Origin: Phylloscopus collybita
Lineage: Eukaryota; Chordata; Aves; Passeriformes; Phylloscopidae
Direction: 5' to 3'
DNA: 64,000 bases
Assembly (NCBI GenBank): GCA_027886175.1
Contig: JAJNNQ010000024.1
Location: 8,044,001 to 8,108,000 of the forward strand
The position numbers were made by a program, and so were the translations under genes. The notes under the pieces are model-generated. The model was not told the origin of the DNA, made no database searches, and saw nothing but the letters and a program-made list of their open reading frames with translations. Position 1 is the stretch's first letter, and each line of letters opens with the position of its first letter. Shown in pieces: positions 22,613 through 35,100 of this stretch.

Positions 22613-25600
22613 AGTAGAGGGAATTTCAATCAGGAATCTCAATCAGGTAGCTGATTGTCTATTTATTTCATCTTATCAGTGACAATCATTTATCTTGGGA
22701 CAGCATACAGTTACATCAGCGATGGTGGCAGAAGGGTCTGAAGAAGGGTCACTGCAAAGGGACTGGCTCACATCCATCTGGCTTTACTCTTGCATGACTT
22801 ACAACCACCATGACAGATTTCTTTCATTTCCTTTTGCTGCCGTTGTGCTTTCTGACACGCTGCATGGTCAAGAAAAAGCTGATACATACTCATCATCCAA
22901 GGGAAAGTACAGACTTTCTAAATTGGTTTGTGCCTTCATTGTAAACTGTATCACTGCAAATGGGGGTGGCACTTCCAGGGATTCTTTGTGTAATTCCATG
23001 AATGAGTTGTCATAAATTAAGGTGCTTCAGGGGCATTCGTATTTTCTTTGCCAAAACTGACGTGTCAAAAAAATATCTTACAAAACCATTTAGATCTGGA
23101 ATTTAATATTCCTGTTTTAATTTTAGTGGTGCTCACTGAGATTTCTTTAATACCTTACATTCTGAATATTTTAAATAAGCATGTAAGACGCCCACATGGG
23201 GATTTTTCTGTTTGTTTTTAAAATAGCTATCATCCTCATGATAATGAGGAGCAACATTTATATAGACAATCTTCTTTTTTTTTTTTTTAACTGAATATAC
23301 AGGAGAGTAATTTCTGCTGTCTGTAAGTTGCTAGGCTCAGCTGCTTCATAGCATTGTGATGAATATGAAATACACCTCTGGAAAAGATTCAGACTGCTCC
23401 CCTAAAGAAGCAACTGACATTTTCGTGTTGTTTTTTTTTTTTTTTTAACTTCACAAATTATGAATTCATGGACACTTCACACCACCTTATTTCTAATTAA
23501 AAGCAGTTAAGTCAAACAGGACACTTGGCTCTGTGTTGTAATTCCTGGCAGCCATGTCCCTTTTCCTCATATATTTCGTAGCTGTCACTTTGTAACAGGA
23601 ATGGTTTTGTCCTGAAAAACCAAAAAATACAATCATATATTCCAAAGGCTGCAGAATTTGGATCCACTTAGTCTAGATAAGAACTTCATCCTTGTTATTG
23701 GTGCAGCAAAACAGAAATATGGGTCCTGCCTCAACAAAATGTACGCTTACTTTATTGCGTTTTGTCTTTTTGAGTTTTCATCTTAAATTAATGGCTGGTT
23801 TGTGTTTGGAGCCAACAGGTCTTCAGTGTTTGTTTAACACAGGCTTAAAATGTTGTGACAATGATGTGTTCAGGTATTACAAGAATTGTGTTAATGAAAC
23901 TGCAGCGCAGTTGCAGTAAAATAAACCATGAGGGAGGAAAACTGGGTATTGATGGGCAATTTCACACTGTTCACCATGACTCTGGCAATTAGCAGTAAAA
24001 ATGAGATTATTTTACCTGGAAAAGGAGTCTCTTTCCAAACAGTGCATTTTACTGTTCTCATCTGCATTGCAAACACTCGTGTTGGAAACAGTCCAGTAAG
24101 GGCAGACCTTTCTTCTTGCCAGAAATAATTTCTTCCTGTTGGCCATGAGGAAGGGGAGGGAGAAGGAAATTTCTCTTGCTTTGTACCCTCTTTCTCTGCC
24201 TGCCTTCCCCTAAAATGTGTATTCAGTTGAACCTCTTGTCCTTTGGGACAGAATCCTGTTCCCTGTACTGTAGAGAGCAGCCAAGGCAGGGGAAGGATGG
24301 TCTTTAATAGATCCTGCCTTGCAAAAAATCCCACCTGGCCAAAAATCCCTTCCTGCTGCCTTGGTCAGCTCAGGCTCACGTGAGGCAATGCCATTTATTT
24401 TCTAGGAAGTCTGCCAAGTCCAGAAGAGAGTATGAATCTGGAATGCTTAAGCCCTGAAAGACCAAAAAAGGTTAGGCAGTTTTGGGGTTCTTTTGAAGTA
24501 TCAGGAGTGACTAATCTTTGACATGACTTATGGAAGCAGAAGACTTGATTGCTCCACACTGGGGCTGAGCTGGGGAGGACAGTGTGGGAAGTGAAATTTG
24601 AGGTATTCTTGGTGCCTCACAGTAAACTGGGATATTTCCTAAGGAAGAGATAGAGCAGAATCTAAATTTCAGTTAAAAAAAAAATAAAATCAAATGTAGG
24701 TTAAAAGTAAGCTTTGTTGGAAGGCTTCAGCATTAATTATTTTTATTGGCAGGGAAATAATTCTACCCCCATAATACAAATTCGATTAAAAAAAAAAAAA
24801 AAAAAAAAAAAGCCTGAAGGCCTACTGGATTGACCAAATTTTAGTGTATTTAGAACCTTAGTAATCATTTTCTGTTTCCATGTTTGTACGTTACTTGGAA
24901 TAGAACTGGGGTTTTGTCTTTTTTTTTTTCTTTTTACTTAATATTGTATATATTTAAATATAAGTGTCTGTCATTGTCCAGGATTGAGAGAGAAATGTAA
25001 AAATAGTTCTTAGCAAAGATTGATTTATCTTTGGTCTTGTGTCCATCTTACAGAGCTGATTACAATTAACAAACTGTAATTTGGGGAGAAATCCTGTTGT
25101 GGAGAAAAAAAAAAAATCTTAATTTTGCTTGTCCAGTTTGCAGAAGCAAAAATGCAAGAGAGAGAGGCTTGCAAAAGCTTCAATGCCTTTTTGTGCTGAA
25201 GTTTATTTAAGGGCAAGTAATTTTGGAAATAAACTGGAGAGGTTGTTTTGATTTTGTAGGTTTTTCTTTTTCTTTTACCTTGCCTTTCATGTTAGAATGT
25301 CCTCTAAAGAAAAACATTTTCAAAGTTATATAATCATTTGTTCATTGTTAACTGCAGGTCAAAAGGCATTATTATTTTTTATTTTCTTAGAAAATCTGTA
25401 ATTTTACAAAACTTTTCACTGCAAGCAATTTCTTTTCCTCTCCTGACTCTTTTCCCTTGGACGTCCATTTTAGAGAAACAGCTGGAAATATCTGCCTTGC
25501 TCTTTTTACAGCACCCCTGTTTCTGCACTTTTCTATTGCTGGACTTTACACATCACACAATGTGACTGAGTATCTGTCAGATGCTGTCTTGTTATCTCAT

Positions 25601-26384
25601 TGTCTCCTCAGAGGAAGAAGTATGGGCAGTGAAGTGTTATGTTTTGATTGGGACTTTGGTTTTTTTTAATTTGCACAGGTTGGTCTGCATTTCCGCTAGT
25701 ATGTTCAAGATCATAAAAATGTACTTTGTGCTTTAAGAGAAAAACAGTCCTTTCTTCACCCAGGATTTCTTGTCTCAGGGCCTAAGAAAACTTTTTCAGC
25801 TCAGGTCACATTGGCTCAGCCAGCAGCCATTGGTTTGCACTCTGGGACTCGAGGACAGTTTTTCACACCTCAGGCTGTTAAACATTCAGAACAATTATAT
25901 TTTTGGTCTCAATTATTTCTCATGTGGAGAGTGGAAGAGAGATTTTAGTATGTGTCTTCATTAGTTTGTGGTACTGGGGAGATGAACTGCAGTTCATCAG
26001 CAGCAGGCAGAGCTTCCCAGGGAGGTGATTTTTTGATAAATAAATAAATAGACCCAACAACATATTGCTGTAATGTAACCAAAAATTTGCAATGAAACAA
26101 AACAGAGGTCAAATATCCACTTTATTTTGTAAAAGTGGGATCCAGACAACCAGGCAGAAGGAAATAATAGCTAATATAGATGACACAGAGAACTCATAGG
26201 AATCAGAATTTATTCATGAATATGGAAAAAAAACTGAATAAATGTGGCACAGTCTCCATAATGTGAGCACATATCTTGCTGCAAGATTTTCAGAGTTCTA
26301 ATCCCCATCTGCCAAAAAGTCTTGTTCATCTTCTGAGACTCACTTTCAAGCTTAGAACAAGTTTTGAGCACTCTGCTGTCTTGG
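22613..26384. other. Unique sequence, no gene confirmed
   Basis: Holds T runs near 23275-23290 and 23429-23446, and A24 at 24788-24811. The 147-residue minus frame at 23891-24334 overlaps a plus frame and has no recognised domain. No CR1 or LTR text recognised. Confidence 0.5.
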
Positions 26385-26455
26385 TAGAAGGTAAGGGGTT
26401 GGAAGTAGAAGATGTTAAAGTCCCTTCTAACCCTAAGCATTTTATGGTCCTATGT
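26385..26455 (+). mobile_element. CR1 LINE 3' tail, plus strand
   Basis: GGTAAGGGGTTGGAAGTAGA, then AGATGTTAAAGTCCCTTCTA and ACCCTAAGCATTTTATGGTC parallel the CR1 sense end (gatgatctttaaggtccctt then ccaacccaaaccattctatg). About 70 bases remain. Confidence 0.85.
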
Positions 26456-26768
26456 GTTATGGAGAATATGCCAACACTTAAATATTGTGAGCCATTGTAT
26501 GGCTGCTGACTATTTCACCGAGTGGTTGCCTGCAGATGTTGAAAATCATTGATTAATTAGGAATAACGGTGATTTATTAGGAATAACTATTAATTTTTCA
26601 GTGACAATGAAAAATTCTATGTTTTGCAGCAGACTTGATTTATCAGGCAGCCCACTTTGCCTGCATTCTCATAAGAAGGACTCAAAACAGTCAGATATTA
26701 ATCTCAATATTTTAATTTTTTTTTTTTTTTTTTGCAGTACAGTAATATTGTATGGGAGAGGCTTGAGG
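26456..26768. other. Short unique interval with T run
   Basis: T17-type run near 26716-26734; nothing else recognised. Confidence 0.5.
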
Positions 26769-26829
26769 CTTCTTATGCCTGCTTCCAGGGTTATGCTTCC
26801 AGGGTTCTTATGTTTCCAGGCATAAGAAG
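26769..26829. repeat. 13-bp inverted repeat with repeated loop
   Basis: CTTCTTATGCCTG at 26769-26781 is the exact reverse complement of CAGGCATAAGAAG at 26817-26829. The 35-base loop contains the direct repeat GCTTCCAGGGTT twice. Looks like a local foldback duplication. Confidence 0.92.
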
Positions 26830-27830
26830 TTGAGAAATATGTTTGTCTGCCCAAACTGTGACTGATACAACTACTGAGTTGAAAAGGCTGTACTCCCAAG
26901 ACTCGGTGAAATTACTTTCTCTTGAATTGCTTGAAATATATCAGTTAATTCTGTTAGCTAGTTGCCTTGATTGCCTATTTGGATGCTAGAGAGAAGCAGA
27001 CTGTGATTAGTCTGATTTATTTTAGATGCCTGCCCTAAGTCAAGGTCAATCACATCCCTTGATCTTGCAATTTCCTTTAAAGAAATTCCAGATGAAGAGC
27101 TCAAGTGTACATCCCAAAAGGCTGGGGGGAAAAGTGAACTTTTTATTCATCTGTAGAAAACAATTTTATGTATTTTTCTTTTGCCATAGGCTGCCATTAC
27201 AATTTGTATTAGTCAAAATAGAACATATTGTCACTTGATTTAGATTTCTACCATTCAGAAAGCTTCTGCCAGTGTGTAACTGTAAAGAAACCTGGTCTGG
27301 GAGGCTACCATTGATTTTTAAGAAAATGTCAAAGCATCTATCTGAATTCCTATCTGTGCCCTTAAAGAGAAAAATACTTTTTCTGGCAGCAGTTCTTATT
27401 TCTTTGAAAAGACTTATATCAATTTGAGGTGCAACGAGAACAAACCTAAACCTTGGGAACTCAATCTTACTCCAGTACTTTTCTCAACTGCATTGATAGA
27501 CATTTTTATGCTTTTCAGTTATCTTCCTGCCTAATCTCAGTGCACAAGGAAAAATGCACCATTTCTTTAAGTTTAAGGTCAGGGAAGTGTGTCTCCACTG
27601 CTCCATGAAATAAGGGCATGATGGTTCTACTGATGAATGCACAACTGTTCACCTGCAATGGAAACAACCACCAACAGAAAGGCAGAATTTTCCAAGTCAG
27701 AAAAATGGACCTCTCATAAAATATAAGCACTGTAAACAGCAGATATTTTCACAACAACAATTAAACCTATTTTTCCTTTCAAAATGAGCAGCAGCAATGG
27801 AGAAGAACAACGCCTGTTTTCGATGGGCAC
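26830..27830. other. Unique AT-rich sequence, no gene seen
   Basis: No recognised element; only short non-coding-like frames. Confidence 0.5.
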
Positions 27831-27869
27831 AATTTATAAGGAATTCTTTTGGAATTTATAAGGAATTCT
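27831..27869 (+). repeat. Two-copy tandem repeat, 22-bp period
   Basis: AATTTATAAGGAATTCT at 27831-27847 is repeated exactly at 27853-27869. Confidence 0.92.
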
Positions 27870-28185
27870 GCCCCTACTGGTGTTGTTTAAATTTGTGACA
27901 TTGATCTAAATAGAGAGTAGATATAGTAGTAGCTATTATGCAAATTGAATAATGCACACTTCATTGTAGGCATAGCCTTGTGACGTCTTACCACCAAGAA
28001 ATGTATAGTGGGCATTTTATCTTGCAAGGGGTTATCACAGACACCTCGCTGTCACAACCAATTATCACCCCTGTTAATGATAAGTAGGGGAAGATCAGGT
28101 TTATCCTGGAAACGACCTTGAAGCTTCCCTAACTCAGCCCTGTAGAGACAAGGAAATATCACAAGCCTCTTAGCAGCTGTACTGG

Positions 28186-28511
28186 TGTCAGGTTTTTTTC
28201 TTACAATGAGTCTCGCTATGAGGGAAGAAGTCGGAGAAACAAGGAAATGAAAAGGACAAGTAGCAAACCAAAGACCTCAACTAAAAGAATTTCTCGGCTA
28301 AGTTAGCAGAAAGTTACATTCTCACCCTCATTTGAAGCAGCAGGGTTTTTATCAGGACAGTTCACGCCCTTACACGTGCCTGTGAGTAGGAAAAGGGCAG
28401 CTGTGACAGCTATTTGAGACGACCTTATGTTGCACCCTTGTTAAAGCTGATGGCAGTGATTTCAGCAGAGCTGGCATTTTGCTCTCCCTCCGGTGTCCCC
28501 TGCTGGTGACA
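28186..28511. mobile_element. Possible decayed LTR
   Basis: This stretch begins TGTCAGG and ends TGGTGACA, giving 5-bp inverted ends TGTCA/TGACA. It is less AT-rich and richer in CpG than its flanks (for example CTCGCTATGAGG, AAGTCGGAG, CACGCCCTTACACGTG). The composition resembles other bird LTRs in this window. There is no visible target-site duplication and no clear TATA and AATAAA pair, so it could equally be unrelated unique DNA. The similar composition continues left to about 27950. Confidence 0.28.
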
Positions 28512-31500
28512 CATCACAGGCAGGTGGCAGCTGGAAAGGGTCTCAGCCCAAAGTTAGAAAAGAAGGTAATTATAAAGACACTTGTAGTAAATGGTCCATG
28601 CTAAGGCAACGTGCAAAAACTACTTCGTGGTTTTTTTTTTTTTTCCAACAGTTCTCATGTTAAGTGAGACAGCACAGCAACCCAAAAAAAATCATAAGTT
28701 CAAAGTCTGTATTTTGAAATAGTTGTTCTTTCTGAAAATGGAAATACAAAGTTGGTGCCATAGGAATTCTGTTTAGGCAGGAGGAAATGGTACCATCAGC
28801 TATGCCTGCAGTGAATAAAGTATAATCAACCAGTCATGCTTTCCTAAGCTTGCTTAAAATGGAAAAAAGGAAATAATTGAAGAATACGCTTCCAAAAGTC
28901 ATCCATACAAAAATACCAAGTTTACCATTTAGAAGTCATAGAATTTTTTTACACTAGTGAAGGAAGCATCTTTGAGTTGCTGAGTTCTCTTTTTGTTGAG
29001 AAAACTATGCTGCAGCCTGTCAAGTTATACTTGATACACCTAAAGTGTTTAAGTTACTCTGAATTATCCATTGCAAAAAAATGTCAGACACACACTCTCA
29101 TGCATTCACTCTTGTCCCACTTATCGTATTGACAAGTAGAAAAGACATTAAATGGAGTATAAATGATACAGAGCCTTGTGAAGCAAGGAAACTTGACTTG
29201 ATGCTCTGCTTAGCTGATAGAAAACCAAATGCTTGACAGCAGTCACAGCAGCAAGCATGGCTGTTAAAAGTTTTAAAGGATTGCCTACACAAAGGAGAAA
29301 TGCACTTCCAAATCTGCTCCGAGGTACATTTACAACATATGTGAAATACACACCAAAATCTGAAAAAGAACCCTTTAATCTGCCCAAAACTAAATGCTCT
29401 CTTTCAGTTCAGTTGTTTTCTGATGTATACAGGAGATGTTGCATGTCTCAGACTTGTTTGGAAACTATTTCCCTGTGCCTGTTGAGAAACAAATCCTGTG
29501 TCATAACCTAAAGAGCTGAATGTGCTTCTCAGTTATCATTTTCCCATTTGTGTAGTTTTCATGCTTCAAAAAGCATCTTAGAACTCCAAAGCAAAATATC
29601 AAATGAATTAATATCTGGGTGATAGGTTATCATTCATCAAGGTGTTCTGAAGTGATTATTACAGATCACTTAGGAAGGAGAAATTTCAGTAGGGAAGATG
29701 ACAAAGTGCAAGGATCTTCTGCATTTCTACAGAAATGTATAAATTATTTTGAAAACGATTAAAATTCATTGGTAAATTATGAAGTAAAAGCATACTGGCT
29801 CAGAGAATATTATGTAGGTCTTCTCTGTGTTCTGTCTTATTTTTTTTTTCTTGCTTCATTTTATAATGCTACCCTGAGTTGATTTGAGTAATTGTGTGGG
29901 GAAACTCCATTACTGAGATTAGTGATCTTTTCAGAATTTCTCAGGTAAGATTCTTTGGTCTATCTTTGCTCCTTTCTTTGAATCCACCACAAAGATATTT
30001 CCAAAATACCACTGGCTCTTCTTGGATATGGAAGAGGAGTGAATTGGAAAGCTGATGACTCAGAGCAAATTGGAGAGGAATGAAAGTTGCTTTTTGATCC
30101 CAATTTTGCCATGCACTCTTGCTAGGGAAAGACATCCCCACAGAAGGTTGGTGCATGTGTGGTTCAGTAAAGGAGTAAGGTTGGGTCTCTTGGTCTATGC
30201 ATCATCAATATTGTTTCAAATATTCAGTATTGTGATAACAGATGTAGCCTGCTCAGACAGAACTCTGTGGTGTGGTGTTAGTAACATCTGACATCTCTTA
30301 TCAAATCTAAAAATACTCTTAGGGTGGGGTTTTTGTTTGTTTGTTTACGGGGCTTTTGTTTGTTTGTTTTTACTTCACTAATCAGTTCCAGTGACTGCAT
30401 GGAGCCCTTATGACCATCAGAAAAAGTGCATCCTTTGAGCTCTTATTTTTTTTTTTCTGAACCCCTAAAATGATCCAAGGAAGAGCTCTAAAGCCTCAAT
30501 GTAGAATTTATTCCATCATAATTGTTTTTTTTAAATTTCTTTTAATCTTGTCAGTCTATCTGATTGTTGTAGGACTGATAGAGAGATGGGGAAGTTGATG
30601 CTAACCTGTGATATTTTAAAAACATATATGGGGAGGGGGATTTATGTTGATATTCTGCTCCATATTTATTTATTAAGATAATTCCTACCACAAGTTTGTT
30701 GTTTGTGTAGTAGAATGTGCTGCTCTTTACTGCTTCATGTACATTTCTGTGAAAGATATTGAGTATTGATATGGCAGATGTGGTAGCTCCACACTTCACT
30801 GCCCACGAAACAAGCTGAGGAAAAAAGAGCCCAAGGTTGCCTACAACAACCTACAACATATACAACACATAGGAAACGTGTTTAGTCTCACGAAATGGGG
30901 TATAAGAGATAACACATTCATGCATTTAGACTCATGCAGGGTGAATAATTCTTAGTTAGCAGTGAAATATGTAGCAGTCTCCACTCCATGTTCAGAGGTT
31001 GGGGTCATATTATTGAGGGTTCCTTGGTTGTTTTTTTAATCCAGGGCTTTTGCAAAATCATTTGCAACAGCCAAACATGAGCTTCCTGGTCTTCTGTTCC
31101 TTTATTCACATAACATACCATTTACTGGGCTTTTAATGCTTGTATTGCACTTTGATATCAGAGTTTCAAGTGAAAATTGCTGCATCTTTACAAGACACTG
31201 ATTTGTTTGCATGAGCTTGCCCTGAGAGATGTACCACAAGGGGAAGCAGAATCTGCTCTGAGGGCACTGGCTGCTATCTTAATAGCACCAGTGGTCTGCA
31301 GAAAGCATCAATTAGTCTCATATTCTACTCAGTTCACAATAACTGGTTTTGGTAACACATTGTTATTAAGGTTTTCTGGGATTCAATTGTTCTTGCAATT
31401 CTAAAAATCAGACAAGAGAGTATTTAGTAGTAGAAGGCGTTAGCAAACTATCATTACTAAGCTCCCTCAGAAACAATTTATGATCTGTTTTATAGATCCT

Positions 31501-31977
31501 ACCACACACATGAATCTGAGCTTCATTCCTGATGCCATTGATCAAACTAAGCCTTGTAAAGGCAGTAGTAACAAGGCAGAGGGAGGGGATGGCTTTCAGA
31601 AGATTCTTTGAGCAAGTGAGAAAATGAGAAAGGAACAGGATGACACTGTGCTGGTTAGCAAACCCAGCTGATCGATAACCTTTTTATTAGCAGAGGCTAA
31701 AATGTCCCACTCTGGGAGCCTTTTTGTACAAACACCATTGTAAGTGGGCGAGTATGGAAGTGGGAGCTTGTGGGGATGCATGAGGGAAACAGACACAGTG
31801 TTTGGGATTTCAGGCCATTCATTATTTACAAAATGCTTGTGGCTGGCAGCGTTAAATACTCCACTTCTAAAGGAAGTGGAGGGCTTGTTCTGCTTTTCAG
31901 TTGAGAAGAAGCTCTTTGCTATGCAGCAGTATTTATGTGTTTGCAAGGAAGCAGACTTGTCAGTTGATCACCTTATT
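28512..31977. other. Unique AT-rich sequence, no gene seen
   Basis: Contains a (GTTT)n patch at about 30334-30370 and T runs near 28632 and 29841. No recognised family. Frames at 29098-29511 on both strands oppose each other and look like chance. Confidence 0.5.
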
Positions 31978-32113
31978 TTATATATATTACATTATATTAT
32001 ATTATATTATATTATATTATATTATATTATATTATATTCATATATCATATCAATCATACATTATATTATATTATATATTATTATTATTATATTATTATTA
32101 TATATTTTATTTA
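31978..32113 (+). repeat. (ATTAT)n pentanucleotide microsatellite
   Basis: About ten near-perfect ATTAT units at 31989-32037, then a diverged TATAT/ATT-rich continuation to about 32113. The frames crossing it encode Ile/Tyr/Leu repeats and are artefacts. Confidence 0.93.
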
Positions 32114-35100
32114 AAAGCTGAAATAATTTCAAACAGATGAAGCAATAGTTGAGGTGAATCATGGCTGTTGGGGGAGCTGCAGGGGGAAAAAAAAAAACAA
32201 CAAACCCTGCCACAGCCAGACTTGCCACTGGAAGGAGCTGAGCCTCCTGCAGATCCCATGGGAATTCACACCACGGGGCAAGGAGCTGGCTGGGATCAGA
32301 CCAGTGGCCTCTGCCAGAGAAAGACAAAGAGAGAAGGAGAAAGAACATGTTGCAGTTGTTTGACAGCCTCTAGTAAATTCTGCCTCTTACCTGTAAAGTC
32401 TCTAAATCCCCTTTCAGCATCTCACAAAGAACAATAATTGTTTATTGATCTAAACGTTAACAATGTATCGCTTGTTCTTCAATAAGGTCTAGAAATGTAA
32501 CTCAAGGGCAATAACTGCTTTGGATAAACAACAGACTTGATGGATGTCTGGCTTTTTTTTTTTCTTTTTTTCTTTCTTTCTTTTTCTAATGCAGTTGAGT
32601 ATTTTTGTTGTTACCTTGGTGTAATCCTTGCACACACCTGTACCTGTGTGGGCTTCAGCCTGTCTTTCAAAGAGGCATTTTTCTTAGCAGTGTTTAATAC
32701 ATCTGTATAAATGGCTGTTTTAAAGCACATAAAAATGCAGAATTCTGTTTCAAATAGTTCTTTTTACTTTCCTGCAGCATCTGTGCTTTGTCAGCTGCTC
32801 AGATGTTATATAGAAAAATAAAAAGCAAAGTGATACGAGATAAAACACTTGGCAGCATAAACATCAGTGGAGGAATTTTCCATGCACTACCAGCATTGTG
32901 TGTGCACTAGGTGGGCACACAGGAACAAAATGTGTATCTCAGATAACAACCAGTCAAACTTCTAGAGGAATGTGATAATATGGAAGTTTCTGCTTGTATT
33001 TAGTGGGTTTTTAAATGAGTCTGTTCTGCTTCATTTCAAGATGGAGTGGTAAGTTTAAAATAAAAGTGGTTTGATGGCTGCCTAGCAGAGCACCAGGCAG
33101 GGAGGGGCTCATCCTGGCCTTTGATAATAACAGTGACAGCAGGCGGCTCTAACCAAGTTATAAAACTCTGTCTCATGCAGAGTTTTAGGATAACAGAATT
33201 GCCAGGTGTAGGGCTTTCTCCAGCCTGGTAGACCTGGACAGCTGATAAACCCTAGGGTATCTCAGCAACAATTAGTTACTTACCTTCAAATCTTGAAAAT
33301 GGAGGTTGAAAGTTAAGTAGCCACATAAAGCTAAACACTTCTGGGACAGGTCTTGGGTTCAAGCCAGGAGGAAATGACAGAAAATCATTGGGAACTGAAG
33401 ACCTTAAAAGGTCAGAAATAAATTGTGATCCAGCCCTGTTTGACCAGTTTATCAGTTGGTATTTTGGTCTCCTTTTAAGAATAAAACGACATTTTCCCTT
33501 CTCTGAAGCTGTTGGTGGTGGCATTAAGGATTTACCTACCATCTAAATATGTCATCTTATTTAGATGTGTTTCATACTCAAGAAGGGTTATGTTGTTAGA
33601 TGAAACTTTGATTCAGGAAAACTTTTAGTGGAAATATCAGTGATAATGTAAGAAATTAGTGGCAGAGGACTGGGGAGATGTGGCTGCCTGACTCATTCTG
33701 GAAATTCCAACCCAGTGAGTGAAGTACTGGCCACAGATAAGCCAAAAGTGAAGCTCCTCTTGATTTCTTTGGAATCTCAGATCTTTAGCCTATATAACTT
33801 TTTTGCTATTTGGCAGACAAAGTAGATTTATTGTAGTAAAGTCTGTAAATTAAAAATATAACTATTTTTTTTTTTTTTATGGCTGTACCTTTTAAATCAT
33901 TCATATGTACGCCTTTTAGATTTTGATCTTCCTGGGGAATTTCAACCGCTAATATATTTTATCTGCCATATTTAACATTTCTCAGAGGTCAGTTCTGGAA
34001 ATGTAGGATTTTCCTAGAAATTTTAGACCATTCCTATGAGTTTGGAAGTATTAATTCCCTTCGCTGCTTTAGTCCATGAAGTTCTTGGAGCTGCACTAGT
34101 TTTTGCTAAGTCGTTGGGACCTTGGAATGAGTGCCTAGATATAGGAATATTTGTTTTGGTATCCACATCATGGTCTGTGATCCGTGGTCTCCCTTAGGTC
34201 CCATTCCCAGACCCCAACAAGGAATTAGTCCCTAGGCTTGCTCTGCTTGCTCAGCCATGCTCAGCATGATGCCCTTCAAGGGCCTCAACAGACTCTTATA
34301 AGAAAAGATCCTTGTCTTTGCTTGTGCCAACATACTCACAAATAGAGAAGCCAAAACTTAGACTTCAGCACAGATCAAAGCTTTCTCTGCTGTTTGAACT
34401 GAAGTTGTTGCTTATCTTGCTTGTCCATTATTTGAAAGGTTTTTACCAGAAAAGCTCAGTCTCCCTTCTCTGGCAAAACCTTTTTTTTTTTTCACAGATG
34501 CTTCTGTTGCATTAGGTGTCTAGATGGATTTATATGGAGACAGCTGCTGGGTATAAATTAAAGTTAAGATGTATTTCTTCATCATTATTTCTTCTATTCA
34601 ATCTATCTGCTGCATTTCACTGTTTATTGTGCTTTTTTTCTTCTTTTTCCTGAGGCTGAAAACTGCTTTTGGCTTCATATCTTGACTCAATTGAGATGGT
34701 GTTTTGTTCTTCACAAATGTAGTACTTTGAAAGGAGTTCTGACAAGAAACTTCTTTCTAAGTGATTTCATGAAATTTCAAGATTACGTTGCCCTGGAAAT
34801 TCTTGGACTGAAAATGATTTAAAAGAAAGTAAAGAAAAGAAAACACAAGGAATGGCTTCATTGAATGTAGTGGAAGTGTTACTGGAAATCCTGTGAGTAT
34901 GTTTTACGGGATACCACCCTTTCTTCTAAGTGAACAATTTCCTAATCTGTGGCAGCCAGAATGAATCATTTTGTTTTAAATCATTGTGTTTTACAGGCAA
35001 AACAGTTATTAGGAAAACTAAGCTGAAGATGCAAAAACCAGCAAAATAGAGAAGAAATTTCAATGGTCTGATTCTTTTGTTCTTACTGATTTTAATTTCC

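Noticed and set aside
31978..32113. TATA-rich region as a promoter cluster
   Set aside because: It is a pentanucleotide microsatellite; TATA words are a by-product.
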